Assembly (NCBI RefSeq): GCF_013408925.1
Contig: NZ_JACCAB010000001.1
Location: forward strand, 2,852,001 to 2,916,000
Direction of reading: 5' to 3'
Source: Pedococcus badiiscoriae
GTDB lineage: Bacteria > Actinomycetota > Actinomycetes > Actinomycetales > Dermatophilaceae
DNA length: 64,000 nucleotides
This document shows positions 1 to 7,360 of the stretch, in pieces (the stretch's first letter is position 1; each line of letters starts with the position of its first letter). Under the pieces are notes generated by a model. The model did no database searches. It was given only the letters and a program-made list of their open reading frames with translations, and had not been told where the DNA came from. A program made the translations under genes and the position numbers.

Positions 1-268
1 GCTCGGCCACCTCGATCATCGCCGCGTCCGCGTCGACGCCGACGCAGTGGTAGCCCAGGGCGGTCAGCTGGGTCGCGACCCGACCGGTGCCGCAGCCGGC
101 ATCCAGCACGCGGGCGGGGGGAGTCAGCAGCGAGGCGACGAAGGCGGCTTCGCCGTGGATGTCCATGCCCTTGGCGGCCAGGTCGTCGAACCGCTGCTGG
201 TAGGCGGTGGCCGCGCCCGGACCGCCGGACACCTCGGACCACCGGGTGCGGGGCTCCATCTCGGTCAC
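1..268 (-). CDS. SAM-dependent class I methyltransferase (N-terminal part)
   Basis: Truncated by the window edge; only the N-terminal ~89 residues are visible. The stretch VLDAGCGTGRVA is motif I of class I SAM-dependent methyltransferases, and an acidic loop after the next strand (VGVDAD) fits ribose binding. The substrate cannot be told. The start is taken as GTG at 268, because a TAGGCT hexamer lies 6 nt upstream (leaderless pattern). An ATG three codons later (259) has GGAGG about 10 nt upstream and is the alternative. It is transcribed in the same direction as fgd, which follows it by 39 nt in minus-strand order only as a neighbour upstream of this gene, so they may be separate units. 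Confidence 0.8.
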   Translation of the reverse strand, partial: MTEMEPRTRWSEVSGGPGAATAYQQRFDDLAAKGMDIHGEAAFVASLLTPPARVLDAGCGTGRVATQLTALGYHCVGVDADAAMIEVAE

Positions 269-274
269 CCCTCC

Positions 275-280
275 AGCCTA
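275..280 (-). promoter_or_regulatory. Leaderless -10 box of the methyltransferase gene
   Basis: TAGGCT on the minus strand, 6 nt before the GTG start. It is the same hexamer and spacing as at glnE. No -35 was assigned. Confidence 0.5.
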
Positions 281-307
281 GATTCGGTTCGGGCGCAGGG
301 GAACCCG

Positions 308-1321
308 TCAGCCGAGCTCGCGCAGCCCCGGCAGGACGCGGTCGGCGAACGTGCTCAGGAACCGGGCCTGGTCGTCACCGGGACCGTGGAAGACGAGGTG
401 GTTGAAACCCCAGTCGACGTACGGTCTCACCGCGGCGACGACCTCCTCCGGGTCGTCCGACACGATCCACCGCGAGGCGACCTGCTCGTCCGGGAGGGCG
501 TCACCGAGCCGCTCCATCTCCAGCGGGTCGCTGGTGCCGTGCTTCTGCTCGGCGGTCAGGGACAGCGGCGCCCAGAACCGGCAGTTGGTCACGGCCTGCT
601 CACGGTCAGGATCCCAGGACAGCTTGATCTCGATCATCCTGTCGATGTCCTCGCGGGTGCGGCCCGACTTGTCGAGCCCCTCGTCCACGGCCGGCAGGAG
701 CTTGTCGCGGTAGAGCTCCTCGCCCTTGCCGGAGGTGCAGATGAACCCGTCACCGGCCCGCCCGGCATACCGCGCCACGAGGGGGCCGCCGGCGGCGACG
801 TAGACCGGCACCGGCTGGTCGGGCCGGTCGTAGACGGTCGCATCGACGACGCGGTAGTAGTCGCCCTCGAAGGTCACCCGATCCTCGGTCCACAGCCTGC
901 GCATCAGGCTGACGGCCTCCCGCAGCCGGCCGAACCGCTCCTTGAACTCGGGCCACTCGTCGCCACCGACGGAGCCGACGACGACCTCGTTGAGGGCCTC
1001 CCCGGTGCCGACCCCCAGCACCACCCGGCCCGGGTACAGGGACCCGAGAGTGCCGAAGGCCTGCGCCACGACGGCGGGGTTGTAGCGGAAGGTCGGGGTC
1101 ATGACGGACGTCCCGAGCTGCACCCGCTCGGTCCGCTCGCCCAGCGCCGCCAGCCACGCGAGCGAGAAGGGGGCGTGACCCCCGTGGTGACGCCACGGCT
1201 GGAAGTGGTCGGAGATCAGCACGGTGTCCAGGCCGACCTGCTCGGCCAGCACGCCGAACTCCAGCAGGTCCCGGGGGGCGAACTGCTCGGCGGAGGCCTT
1301 GTATCCGATCCTCAGGGTCAT
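308..1321 (-). CDS. fgd: F420-dependent glucose-6-phosphate dehydrogenase
   Basis: 337 aa, luciferase-like (TIM barrel) F420 oxidoreductase. It matches, from memory, the 336-residue mycobacterial Fgd1 almost end to end. Conserved stretches include [33 protein letters not shown] and [14 protein letters not shown]. The family's catalytic His, Trp and Glu correspond to H39, W43 and E108. The expected reaction is oxidation of glucose-6-phosphate to 6-phosphogluconolactone with reduction of cofactor F420, in the cytoplasm; this supplies F420H2 for other reductases and implies that the host makes F420. The ATG start has TAGGGT 6 nt upstream. Other F420 LLM enzymes are similar, but the match here is specific to Fgd. 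Confidence 0.93.
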   Translation of the reverse strand: MTLRIGYKASAEQFAPRDLLEFGVLAEQVGLDTVLISDHFQPWRHHGGHAPFSLAWLAALGERTERVQLGTSVMTPTFRYNPAVVAQAFGTLGSLYPGRVVLGVGTGEALNEVVVGSVGGDEWPEFKERFGRLREAVSLMRRLWTEDRVTFEGDYYRVVDATVYDRPDQPVPVYVAAGGPLVARYAGRAGDGFICTSGKGEELYRDKLLPAVDEGLDKSGRTREDIDRMIEIKLSWDPDREQAVTNCRFWAPLSLTAEQKHGTSDPLEMERLGDALPDEQVASRWIVSDDPEEVVAAVRPYVDWGFNHLVFHGPGDDQARFLSTFADRVLPGLRELG

Positions 1322-1327
1322 GCCCTC

Positions 1328-1333
1328 ACCCTA
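1328..1333 (-). promoter_or_regulatory. Leaderless -10 box of fgd
   Basis: TAGGGT (minus strand), followed by 6 nt and then the ATG of fgd. A leaderless transcript is inferred. Confidence 0.55.
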
Positions 1334-1343
1334 GGGCGGCCGG

Positions 1344-2237
1344 CTACTCGAGGAATGAGTTCTCGGGCGACGGGAAGGTGCCCGACGCGACATCGGCGGC
1401 GTAGGCGGACGCAGCGGCGCTGAGGGCTGCGCGCAGATCGGCGTACTTCTTCACGAAGCGAGGGGCCTTGCCACCGCGCAGGCCGGCCATGTCCTGCCAC
1501 ACGAGCACCTGCGCGTCGCAGTCCGGGCCCGCGCCGATGCCAATGGTCGGGATCCGCAGGACCTCGGTGACCCGGGCGGCCAGGGGAGCGGGCACCATCT
1601 CCATCACCACGGCGAAGCAGCCGGCCTTCTCCAGGGCGACCGCGTCCTCCACGAGCCGGTCGGCGCTGTCGCCACGGCCCTGCACCCGGTAGCCGCCGAG
1701 CACGTGCTCGCTCTGCGGCGTGAACCCGATGTGTCCCATCACCGGGATGCCGGCCCGGACGAGGAGCTCGACCTCGGGCACCATCGGCTTGCCACCCTCG
1801 AGCTTGACGGCGTGCGCCATGCCCTCCTTCATGAACCGGGTGGCCGTGGCGAGGGCCTGCTGCGGGCTGGCCTGGTACGAGCCGAAGGGAAGGTCTGCCA
1901 CCACCATGGCGTGCTTGGCGGCCGAGGTGACGGCGCGCACCAGCGGGACGAGGTGGTCCACCGTGACGGGGACGGTCGTCTCGAACCCGTAGACGTTGTT
2001 GCCGGCGGAGTCGCCGACGAGGAGCACCGGGATGCCTGCCTCGTCGAAGATCTCGGCGGCATACATGTCGTAGGCCGTGAGCATGGCCCACTTCTCGCCC
2101 TTCTCCTTCATCGCCTGCAGGTGCGGCACGCGGACCCGGCGCTGGGGCGCGGCCTGCGCGCCGGTGCCGTAGGGGGCGCTGACCTCGGGGGCGGTCCTGG
2201 AAGCTGAGGTGGAAGCTGAGGTGGGCTGGTCGCTCAT
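1344..2237 (-). CDS. panB: 3-methyl-2-oxobutanoate hydroxymethyltransferase
   Basis: 297 aa. It transfers a hydroxymethyl group from 5,10-methylene-THF to alpha-ketoisovalerate, giving ketopantoate, the first committed step of pantothenate and CoA synthesis; the enzyme is a cytoplasmic TIM-barrel oligomer. Recognisable family stretches are [40 protein letters not shown] and [18 protein letters not shown], which carry the Mg and substrate-binding acidic residues. The N-terminal ~25 residues (Ser/Thr/Ala-rich) are poorly conserved. I place the start at ATG 2237 because TAGGAT lies 7 nt upstream; the ATG three codons earlier (2246) overlaps that hexamer. It lies 22 nt upstream of fgd on the same strand, with no other pan gene next to it. 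Confidence 0.95.
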   Translation of the reverse strand: MSDQPTSASTSASRTAPEVSAPYGTGAQAAPQRRVRVPHLQAMKEKGEKWAMLTAYDMYAAEIFDEAGIPVLLVGDSAGNNVYGFETTVPVTVDHLVPLVRAVTSAAKHAMVVADLPFGSYQASPQQALATATRFMKEGMAHAVKLEGGKPMVPEVELLVRAGIPVMGHIGFTPQSEHVLGGYRVQGRGDSADRLVEDAVALEKAGCFAVVMEMVPAPLAARVTEVLRIPTIGIGAGPDCDAQVLVWQDMAGLRGGKAPRFVKKYADLRAALSAAASAYAADVASGTFPSPENSFLE

Positions 2238-2244
2238 GTCCGGC

Positions 2245-2250
2245 ATCCTA
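2245..2250 (-). promoter_or_regulatory. Leaderless -10 box of panB
   Basis: TAGGAT (minus strand) with a 7-nt gap to ATG 2237. It decides between the two in-frame ATG codons. Confidence 0.5.
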
Positions 2251-2346
2251 GGAGGCTGGCCGTGGGCGTGGGGACGCGGCAGGATTTCTCGCCAACTGCG
2301 CCGGTTGCCTGCATTTGGTGTGCGCCCGGGCCGCGTCGACTCAAAG

Positions 2347-2382
2347 TTCTTTACCGGGTTTCTTTACCGAGTTCTTACTCGG
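2347..2382 (+). repeat. Direct repeats upstream of the M6 protease gene
   Basis: TTCTTTACCG occurs at 2347-2356 and 2360-2369 (13-bp period), followed by a degenerate third copy (TTCTTACTCGG) from 2372. It lies within the 250-nt spacer between divergent panB and the protease gene, so it is a candidate activator or repressor site. No known regulator consensus was recognised. Confidence 0.45.
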
Positions 2383-2426
2383 CTGCCATTGGTCCAGCTC
2401 GCCGCACGTGTTTTGGTCGCTCGTAT

Positions 2427-2466
2427 GTGTCCGAAGGGGGACGCATACGTGTCCGAAGGGGGACAC
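2427..2466 (+). promoter_or_regulatory. Tandem operator-like inverted repeats
   Basis: Two copies of GTGTCCGAAGGGGGAC begin at 2427 and 2449, exactly 22 bp apart (about two helical turns). Each copy is an inverted repeat, GTGTCC-N6-GGACAC, perfect in the second copy and imperfect in the first. They end about 15 nt before the protease ribosome binding site, so a bound dimer pair, or two hairpins in the leader mRNA, could control expression. The cognate regulator is unknown. Confidence 0.5.
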
Positions 2467-2488
2467 GAAAATTCCACATGGAGGAAAT

Positions 2489-4786
2489 GTGAATATTCGT
2501 CCGATCAGTGCTGTGTCGGGGGTGGCTACCGCGGCCATCGTCGCCGCAAGCCTGGCCGTTCCCGCACAGGCCACCCCTGTGTCGAACGGCACCGAACCCA
2601 CGGGCGCCAACCAGGCGCACGACCTGCCCAACCCCCTGGGCGACGCCCAACGGGCGTTGCGCAAGGAGGCCGTCGACCAGCTGGTCAAGGGCCGAGCCAC
2701 CACCGAGGTGCGCGGCGGTCAGCGCGTCATCAAGCTCAAGGGCAACGCGAAGGCGCCTGCGGGCAGCAAGGCGGCGAAGGACCGTTTCGTGTCCTACCCC
2801 GTCGAGCGCGAGGAGGACATCTTCACGATCCTCACCGACTTCGGCGCCAAGACCGATCCGAGGTTCGACGCGACCCCCGGGCCGGTCCACAACCAGATCC
2901 CGAAACCGGACCGGGTCTGGGACGGCAATGCCACGGACGACAACTCGACGTACTGGACGTCCGACTTCAACCGGGCCCACTACCAGGACCTGATGTTCGG
3001 GCCGGGTGAGTCATTCAAGGACTTCTACACCAAGCAGTCCAACGGCCGGTTCCTCGCCAAGGGCGACGTCTCCGACTGGGTGCAGGTGCCCTACAACGAG
3101 GCCCGCTACGGCGCGAGGAACAACGCCGACGGGTACTGGAACTACATCAAGGACACCGCCACCGCCTGGTACGACGCCCAGAAGGCCGCGGGCAAGACCG
3201 ACGCCGACGTGGCTTCCTACCTGGCGCAGTTCGACAAGGTCGACCGGTACGACTACGACGGCGACGGCAACTTCAACGAGCCCGACGGCTACATCGACCA
3301 CTTCCAGGCGATCCACGCCGGCGAGGGGGAAGAGGCCGGGGGCGGCGCGCAGGGCACCAACGCCATCTGGTCGCACCGCTGGTACGCCTACTCGACCGAC
3401 CAGGGCAGAACCGGTCCCAGCTTCAACAAGCTCGGCGGTGTGCCGCTGGGCAGCTCCGGACTGTGGATCGGCGACTACACGACCGAGCCCGAGAACGGTG
3501 GACTCGGGGTCTTCACCCACGAGTTCGGCCATGACCTCGGCCTGCCGGATCTCTATGACACCAACGGTGGCGACAACGGCACCGGCTTCTGGACGCTCAT
3601 GTCGGGTGGCTCGTGGCTCAACCACGGCACCGACTCGATCGGCAGCACGCCGGGGTACATGGGCCCGTGGGAGAAGCTCCAGCTCGGCTGGCTCGACTAC
3701 AAGGTCGTGCCCTACGGCAAGGACATGACCGTCAAGCTCGGCCCGGCGGACCAGCCTGCGAAGACCTCGGCCTACCAGGCGCTCATCGCGACGCTGCCGG
3801 ACAAGACGGTCACCACCGACTACAACACCCCGCACTCGGGCAGCTACGAGTGGTGGGGCGGCTCGGGGGACAACCTCAACACGACGCTGACGCGCGCCGT
3901 GGACCTCACCGGCAAGAGCGCGGCGTCGCTGAGCGCGTGGCTCAAGGCCGACATCGAGGAGGGCTACGACTACCTGTTCCTCGAGACCTCCACGAACGGG
4001 ACGAACTGGACCCAGGTCGGTGCTCCTGTCACGGGGCAGGGCATCGGCTGGACCCAGAAGACGTGGGACCTCGCCTCCCTCGCGGGCAAGGCTGGTCAGG
4101 TGCGTTTCCGGTATGCCACCGATGGTGGTCTGCACTACGACGGCCCGTTCCTCGACGACCTGGCCATCACCGCTGATGGTGCGCCGGTGTTCACCGACGA
4201 CGTCGAGAGCGGCACCAACGGCTGGACCGCGTCCGGGTTCACCCGGATGACCGGCTCCACCTCGGTCCAGGCCAGCCACTACTACCTCGCCGAGAACCGG
4301 ACGTACACCGGCTACGACGCGACGTTGCGCACGGGTCCGTACAACTTCGGCTACGCGAACTCCAAGCCCGACTGGGTGGAGCGCTTCCCGTACCAGAACG
4401 GCATGCTCGTCTGGTACATCGACAACGAGTACTCCGACAACAACACCATCGACCACCCCGGTGGCGGTCAGGTGCTGCCAGTCGATGCTCGGCCCGCCCC
4501 GGTGAAGTTCTACGACGGCACCAGGCTCGGCAACCGGCGCCAGCCGTGGGATGCCACCTTCGGGCTCGAGGCCACCGACGCGGTGCCCTTCCACAAGAAC
4601 GGCATCGCGACGGACGTCCCGTCGCGGCCCGGCATCCCGGTCTTCGACGACCGCGACCCGCTGCGCTACTGGTCGGCCGACAACAAGCTGTCGTCGGTGC
4701 AGGTCGCGGGGTCGGGCACGGTCATGAAGGTCAACAAGTCCGAGAACGGCGGCACCCTGCTGCAGGTCCAGGTCAGCCACAAGTGA
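2489..4786 (+). CDS. Secreted M6-family (immune inhibitor A-like) metalloprotease
   Basis: 765 aa from GTG 2489, chosen because GGAGG sits 4 nt upstream and a typical signal peptide follows (basic start NIRP, hydrophobic ATAAIVAASLAV, cleavage near PAQA-TP). The zinc motif HEFGHDLGLPD gives H344, E345 and H348, plus a downstream Asp as in M6 and related metzincins. The N-terminal part to about residue 180 looks like a propeptide. The region after about residue 450 contains beta-rich SYEWWGGSGDN- and DDVESG-type stretches like the MAM/immune-inhibitor C-terminal domains. The expected role is extracellular protein degradation. A monocistronic unit is likely: it has its own repeat-rich control region and a strong terminator 40 nt after the stop. 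Confidence 0.9.
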   Translation: MNIRPISAVSGVATAAIVAASLAVPAQATPVSNGTEPTGANQAHDLPNPLGDAQRALRKEAVDQLVKGRATTEVRGGQRVIKLKGNAKAPAGSKAAKDRFVSYPVEREEDIFTILTDFGAKTDPRFDATPGPVHNQIPKPDRVWDGNATDDNSTYWTSDFNRAHYQDLMFGPGESFKDFYTKQSNGRFLAKGDVSDWVQVPYNEARYGARNNADGYWNYIKDTATAWYDAQKAAGKTDADVASYLAQFDKVDRYDYDGDGNFNEPDGYIDHFQAIHAGEGEEAGGGAQGTNAIWSHRWYAYSTDQGRTGPSFNKLGGVPLGSSGLWIGDYTTEPENGGLGVFTHEFGHDLGLPDLYDTNGGDNGTGFWTLMSGGSWLNHGTDSIGSTPGYMGPWEKLQLGWLDYKVVPYGKDMTVKLGPADQPAKTSAYQALIATLPDKTVTTDYNTPHSGSYEWWGGSGDNLNTTLTRAVDLTGKSAASLSAWLKADIEEGYDYLFLETSTNGTNWTQVGAPVTGQGIGWTQKTWDLASLAGKAGQVRFRYATDGGLHYDGPFLDDLAITADGAPVFTDDVESGTNGWTASGFTRMTGSTSVQASHYYLAENRTYTGYDATLRTGPYNFGYANSKPDWVERFPYQNGMLVWYIDNEYSDNNTIDHPGGGQVLPVDARPAPVKFYDGTRLGNRRQPWDATFGLEATDAVPFHKNGIATDVPSRPGIPVFDDRDPLRYWSADNKLSSVQVAGSGTVMKVNKSENGGTLLQVQVSHK

Positions 4787-4826
4787 GTCACCGGCACCTG
4801 ACCTGAGCTGAAGCGCGTGCGTGTGG

Positions 4827-4862
4827 AGCGGGGTCCCGGGGAGTCTCTCCCGGGGCCCCGCT
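4827..4862 (+). terminator. GC-rich hairpin after the M6 protease gene
   Basis: AGCGGGGTCCCGGGGAG pairs with CTCCCGGGGCCCCGCTT around a 3-nt loop, about 16 bp with one mismatch. The following T-run is weak, as is usual in high-GC actinobacteria. Confidence 0.7.
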
Positions 4863-4898
4863 TCGTGTGCCTGCTTCGTGTGCCTGCTTCATGTACGG

Positions 4899-4912
4899 AA
4901 CGGGAACCCGTT
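4899..4912. promoter_or_regulatory. Operator-like palindrome upstream of the ABC operon
   Basis: AACGGG-AA-CCCGTT, a perfect 6-bp inverted repeat with a 2-nt centre. A second arrangement, GGGAACC (4902) with GGTTCCC (4929-4935), overlaps it. It lies 87-100 nt before the ATPase start and is a candidate repressor site; no TetR or GntR gene is adjacent. Confidence 0.35.
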
Positions 4913-4998
4913 GTTTGCCTGCGGTTCAGGTTCCCGCCCCTCGTTGACCTTTCCGACTACCTAGCCTCTGCGTCGTTCGGACGATTCGAGAGGACCAG

Positions 4999-5982
4999 AT
5001 GCACAGCTCGCCCGCGGTTCGGTTGCGTGGCGTCACCAAGTACTTCGGTGACGTGGTCGCGCTCGACGGGGTCGACCTCGACATCCCGCGCGGTCAGGTG
5101 CACGGCCTGGTGGGGCCGAACGGCGCAGGCAAGACCACGCTGCTCGGGCTGCTGCTCGGCCTGTCGGTCGCGGACAAGGGGACCCTCGAGATCGTGGGCG
5201 CCCCCGTCGACCGGGTGCTCGGCATACCAGACGGGGTGGCGGGGTTCGTGGACGGGCCGGGCCTGTATCCCTCCCTGACCGCGCGTCAGAACCTCATGGC
5301 CCTCACCGGGCTCCGTGGGCGCAAGGCCGGTCGTCGGCAGGCGGCCGACCGTCGCGCCGAGGTCGACCGCGTCCTCGACCAGGTCGGTCTGGTCGACGTT
5401 GCCGACGAGCGCCTGCGCGGCTACTCCCTCGGCATGCGCCAGCGGCTCGGTCTGGCGGCTGCACTGCTCAGCACCCCCCAGCTGCTCGTGCTCGACGAGC
5501 CGTCCAACGGCCTCGACCCGGCGGGCAAGCGTCAGGTCTTCAGGGTGCTGAGCGAGCTGGCCGCGCAGGGCGCCGCGGTGGTGATCTCCAGCCACCACAT
5601 GGACGACCTTGCCGCGCTGTGCTCCGAGGTCACGCTCCTAGCCGGCGGCCGGGTCGTCTTCACCGGGCCGGTCGGGAAGCTCGCGGCGGAGAGTGGGCGG
5701 CTCGACTACCGCGTGCTCACCTCGGACGGCGCGGCCGCCCGACACGTCGCTCTGCAGACCCCCGGCATCGAGGTCGTGACGGGCGAGCACCTTCTCGAGC
5801 CTGACGACGAGGCCTTCGTCGCTCGCGGGCCCGTCGGTGCCGTGGACGAGCTCGTCACCCGGATCGTCGGAGCGGGACTGGCGCTGCGGGAGCTGAGACC
5901 CGTCGTCTCGCCCCTGGAGGCGGCGTTCCTGTCGCTCACCGGAGCGGACGACCCCACGACGTCGCAGGCGGGTGTCCGATGA
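4999..5982 (+). CDS. ABC transporter ATP-binding protein
   Basis: 327 aa. The nucleotide-binding domain carries Walker A GPNGAGKTT (about residue 38), the Q-loop region, signature YSLGMRQRL, Walker B LLVLDEPSNGLDP and H-loop SSHH. The C-terminal ~100 residues resemble the regulatory tail of DrrA/CcmA-type exporter ATPases. It hydrolyses ATP to drive the membrane partner encoded next; the two genes overlap by 4 nt (ATGA), so they should be translated together. The ribosome binding site AGAGGA lies 4 nt before the ATG. The substrate is unknown; the family covers drug, lipid and bacteriocin-resistance exporters. Confidence 0.92.
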   Translation: MHSSPAVRLRGVTKYFGDVVALDGVDLDIPRGQVHGLVGPNGAGKTTLLGLLLGLSVADKGTLEIVGAPVDRVLGIPDGVAGFVDGPGLYPSLTARQNLMALTGLRGRKAGRRQAADRRAEVDRVLDQVGLVDVADERLRGYSLGMRQRLGLAAALLSTPQLLVLDEPSNGLDPAGKRQVFRVLSELAAQGAAVVISSHHMDDLAALCSEVTLLAGGRVVFTGPVGKLAAESGRLDYRVLTSDGAAARHVALQTPGIEVVTGEHLLEPDDEAFVARGPVGAVDELVTRIVGAGLALRELRPVVSPLEAAFLSLTGADDPTTSQAGVR

Positions 5983-7358
5983 GCTCCGCCCTCGCAGAGG
6001 CTCCGGCTGCTGTCGGTCCCGCCACGGCTGGGGCCGCGGGTCCTGCCGACCTCCTCTCGAGCGTCCGCTTCGAGTGGGTCAAGCTGGTGAGCCAGTGGCG
6101 GGTCCGCATCGTCCTGCTGGCCTGCTGGCTCGGGCCTGCGATCTTCATCGCGATCGCCAGCCAGCAGAGCTCGCTGCCGAGCGACACCGTGTTCGGGCGC
6201 TGGATGTCCGCCACCGGCTGGGCCGGGTCGCTGGTGGTGCTCGGCTTCTCCTGCAGCTGGGTGCTCCCACTCATCACCGCGCTCGTCGCCGGCGACGTGT
6301 TCGCCGCCGAGGACCGCTTGGGGACGTGGCGTCACCTCGTCATGGCGGTCCGGTCGCCGCGGCGCATCTTCGTCGCGAAGGCGCTCGCCAGCACCGCGGT
6401 GATCCTCGTCATGGAGGCCGGTCTGGCCGCGTCGAGCATCCTGGGCGGAGTTGCCGCGGTCGGCAACCATGCGCTCGTCGGGCTGGACGGCACGGTCATC
6501 GACCCGGGGCAGGCCGCGCGGTCGGTGCTGCTGTCCTGGGCGTGCGTGGTCGCCGCCTCCCTCGCGTATGCCGCCGTGGGCCTGCTCGGTTCCGTCGCGC
6601 TGGGCCGCTCGCCGATGGGCCTGCTCGTGCCGGCCTTGCTCGCGTTCGGCCTGCAGTCGGCCCAGCTGCTGCCCATGCCCGCCACCGTGCGTCTTGCCCT
6701 CCCGAGCCAGACGTTCCTGGCGTGGCGCGGCCTGTTCACGAGCCCGGCCCAGCCGGGGCCACTGCTCGTCGGCCTGTCGGTCAGCCTCGCCTGGGTCGTG
6801 GTCGCGACCACGCTGGCGTACCTCCTCTTCGTCCGCCGTGACTTCGCCGGCCTGACCTACGACGGTGCCGGGCTGCGCCTGCTTCTCGTCGGAGCCGTGC
6901 CGCTCGCCGTCCTGACAGGGGCCAGCATCGCGGTCGTCGGGGCGGCGACGCCGGCGACCGGCTCCGGCATCCAGCGACCGAAGGTGGAGCAGTCCGTTGC
7001 CACCTCGTTCGCGCACCTGTACCGGCTGCAGGCCCGTGAGCTCCACCGCCCGGACGTCACCGAGGAGCAGCTGCGCACCAGCGCCTCGTGCTACCGGGCC
7101 GGATCGCACGGCAACGACGCAGGCCCGGGCAACGACTGGCGATGTGTCGTGTCCTGGCACATCCCGGGCGCCACCGCCGTGGGAACGGCCATCTACCAGC
7201 TCGATGTCGCCGCCGAAGGACGCTACGTCGCCGATGGCGACGGGCCCCGTGAGGTGAACGGCTACTTCCAGGTGCACACCCCGACCGGGGACGCACCCAA
7301 CCCCTTGTGGCAGGTCGATGGTCTCGTCGACCTGTCGCGCACCCCCTCGAAAGGATGA
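5979..7358 (+). CDS. ABC transporter permease (ABC-2 type)
   Basis: 459 aa integral membrane protein. After a short Ala/Pro-rich N-terminus come about six hydrophobic spans (starting near residues 46, 82, 140, 185, 265 and 300 by eye), then a polar C-terminal region of ~140 residues containing two Cys. That tail probably lies outside the membrane and is unusual for a simple ABC-2 permease. It overlaps the ATPase gene (ATGA) and ends 2 nt before the next start, so the three genes look like one operon. It would form the transmembrane pore for the ATPase. The substrate is unknown. Confidence 0.85.
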   Translation: MSSALAEAPAAVGPATAGAAGPADLLSSVRFEWVKLVSQWRVRIVLLACWLGPAIFIAIASQQSSLPSDTVFGRWMSATGWAGSLVVLGFSCSWVLPLITALVAGDVFAAEDRLGTWRHLVMAVRSPRRIFVAKALASTAVILVMEAGLAASSILGGVAAVGNHALVGLDGTVIDPGQAARSVLLSWACVVAASLAYAAVGLLGSVALGRSPMGLLVPALLAFGLQSAQLLPMPATVRLALPSQTFLAWRGLFTSPAQPGPLLVGLSVSLAWVVVATTLAYLLFVRRDFAGLTYDGAGLRLLLVGAVPLAVLTGASIAVVGAATPATGSGIQRPKVEQSVATSFAHLYRLQARELHRPDVTEEQLRTSASCYRAGSHGNDAGPGNDWRCVVSWHIPGATAVGTAIYQLDVAAEGRYVADGDGPREVNGYFQVHTPTGDAPNPLWQVDGLVDLSRTPSKG

Positions 7359-7360
7359 AC

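Noticed and set aside
3011..4780. 589-residue minus-strand frame opposite the M6 protease
   Set aside because: Composition is that of a codon shadow; no start signal or motif, while the plus strand has a signal peptide and zinc site.
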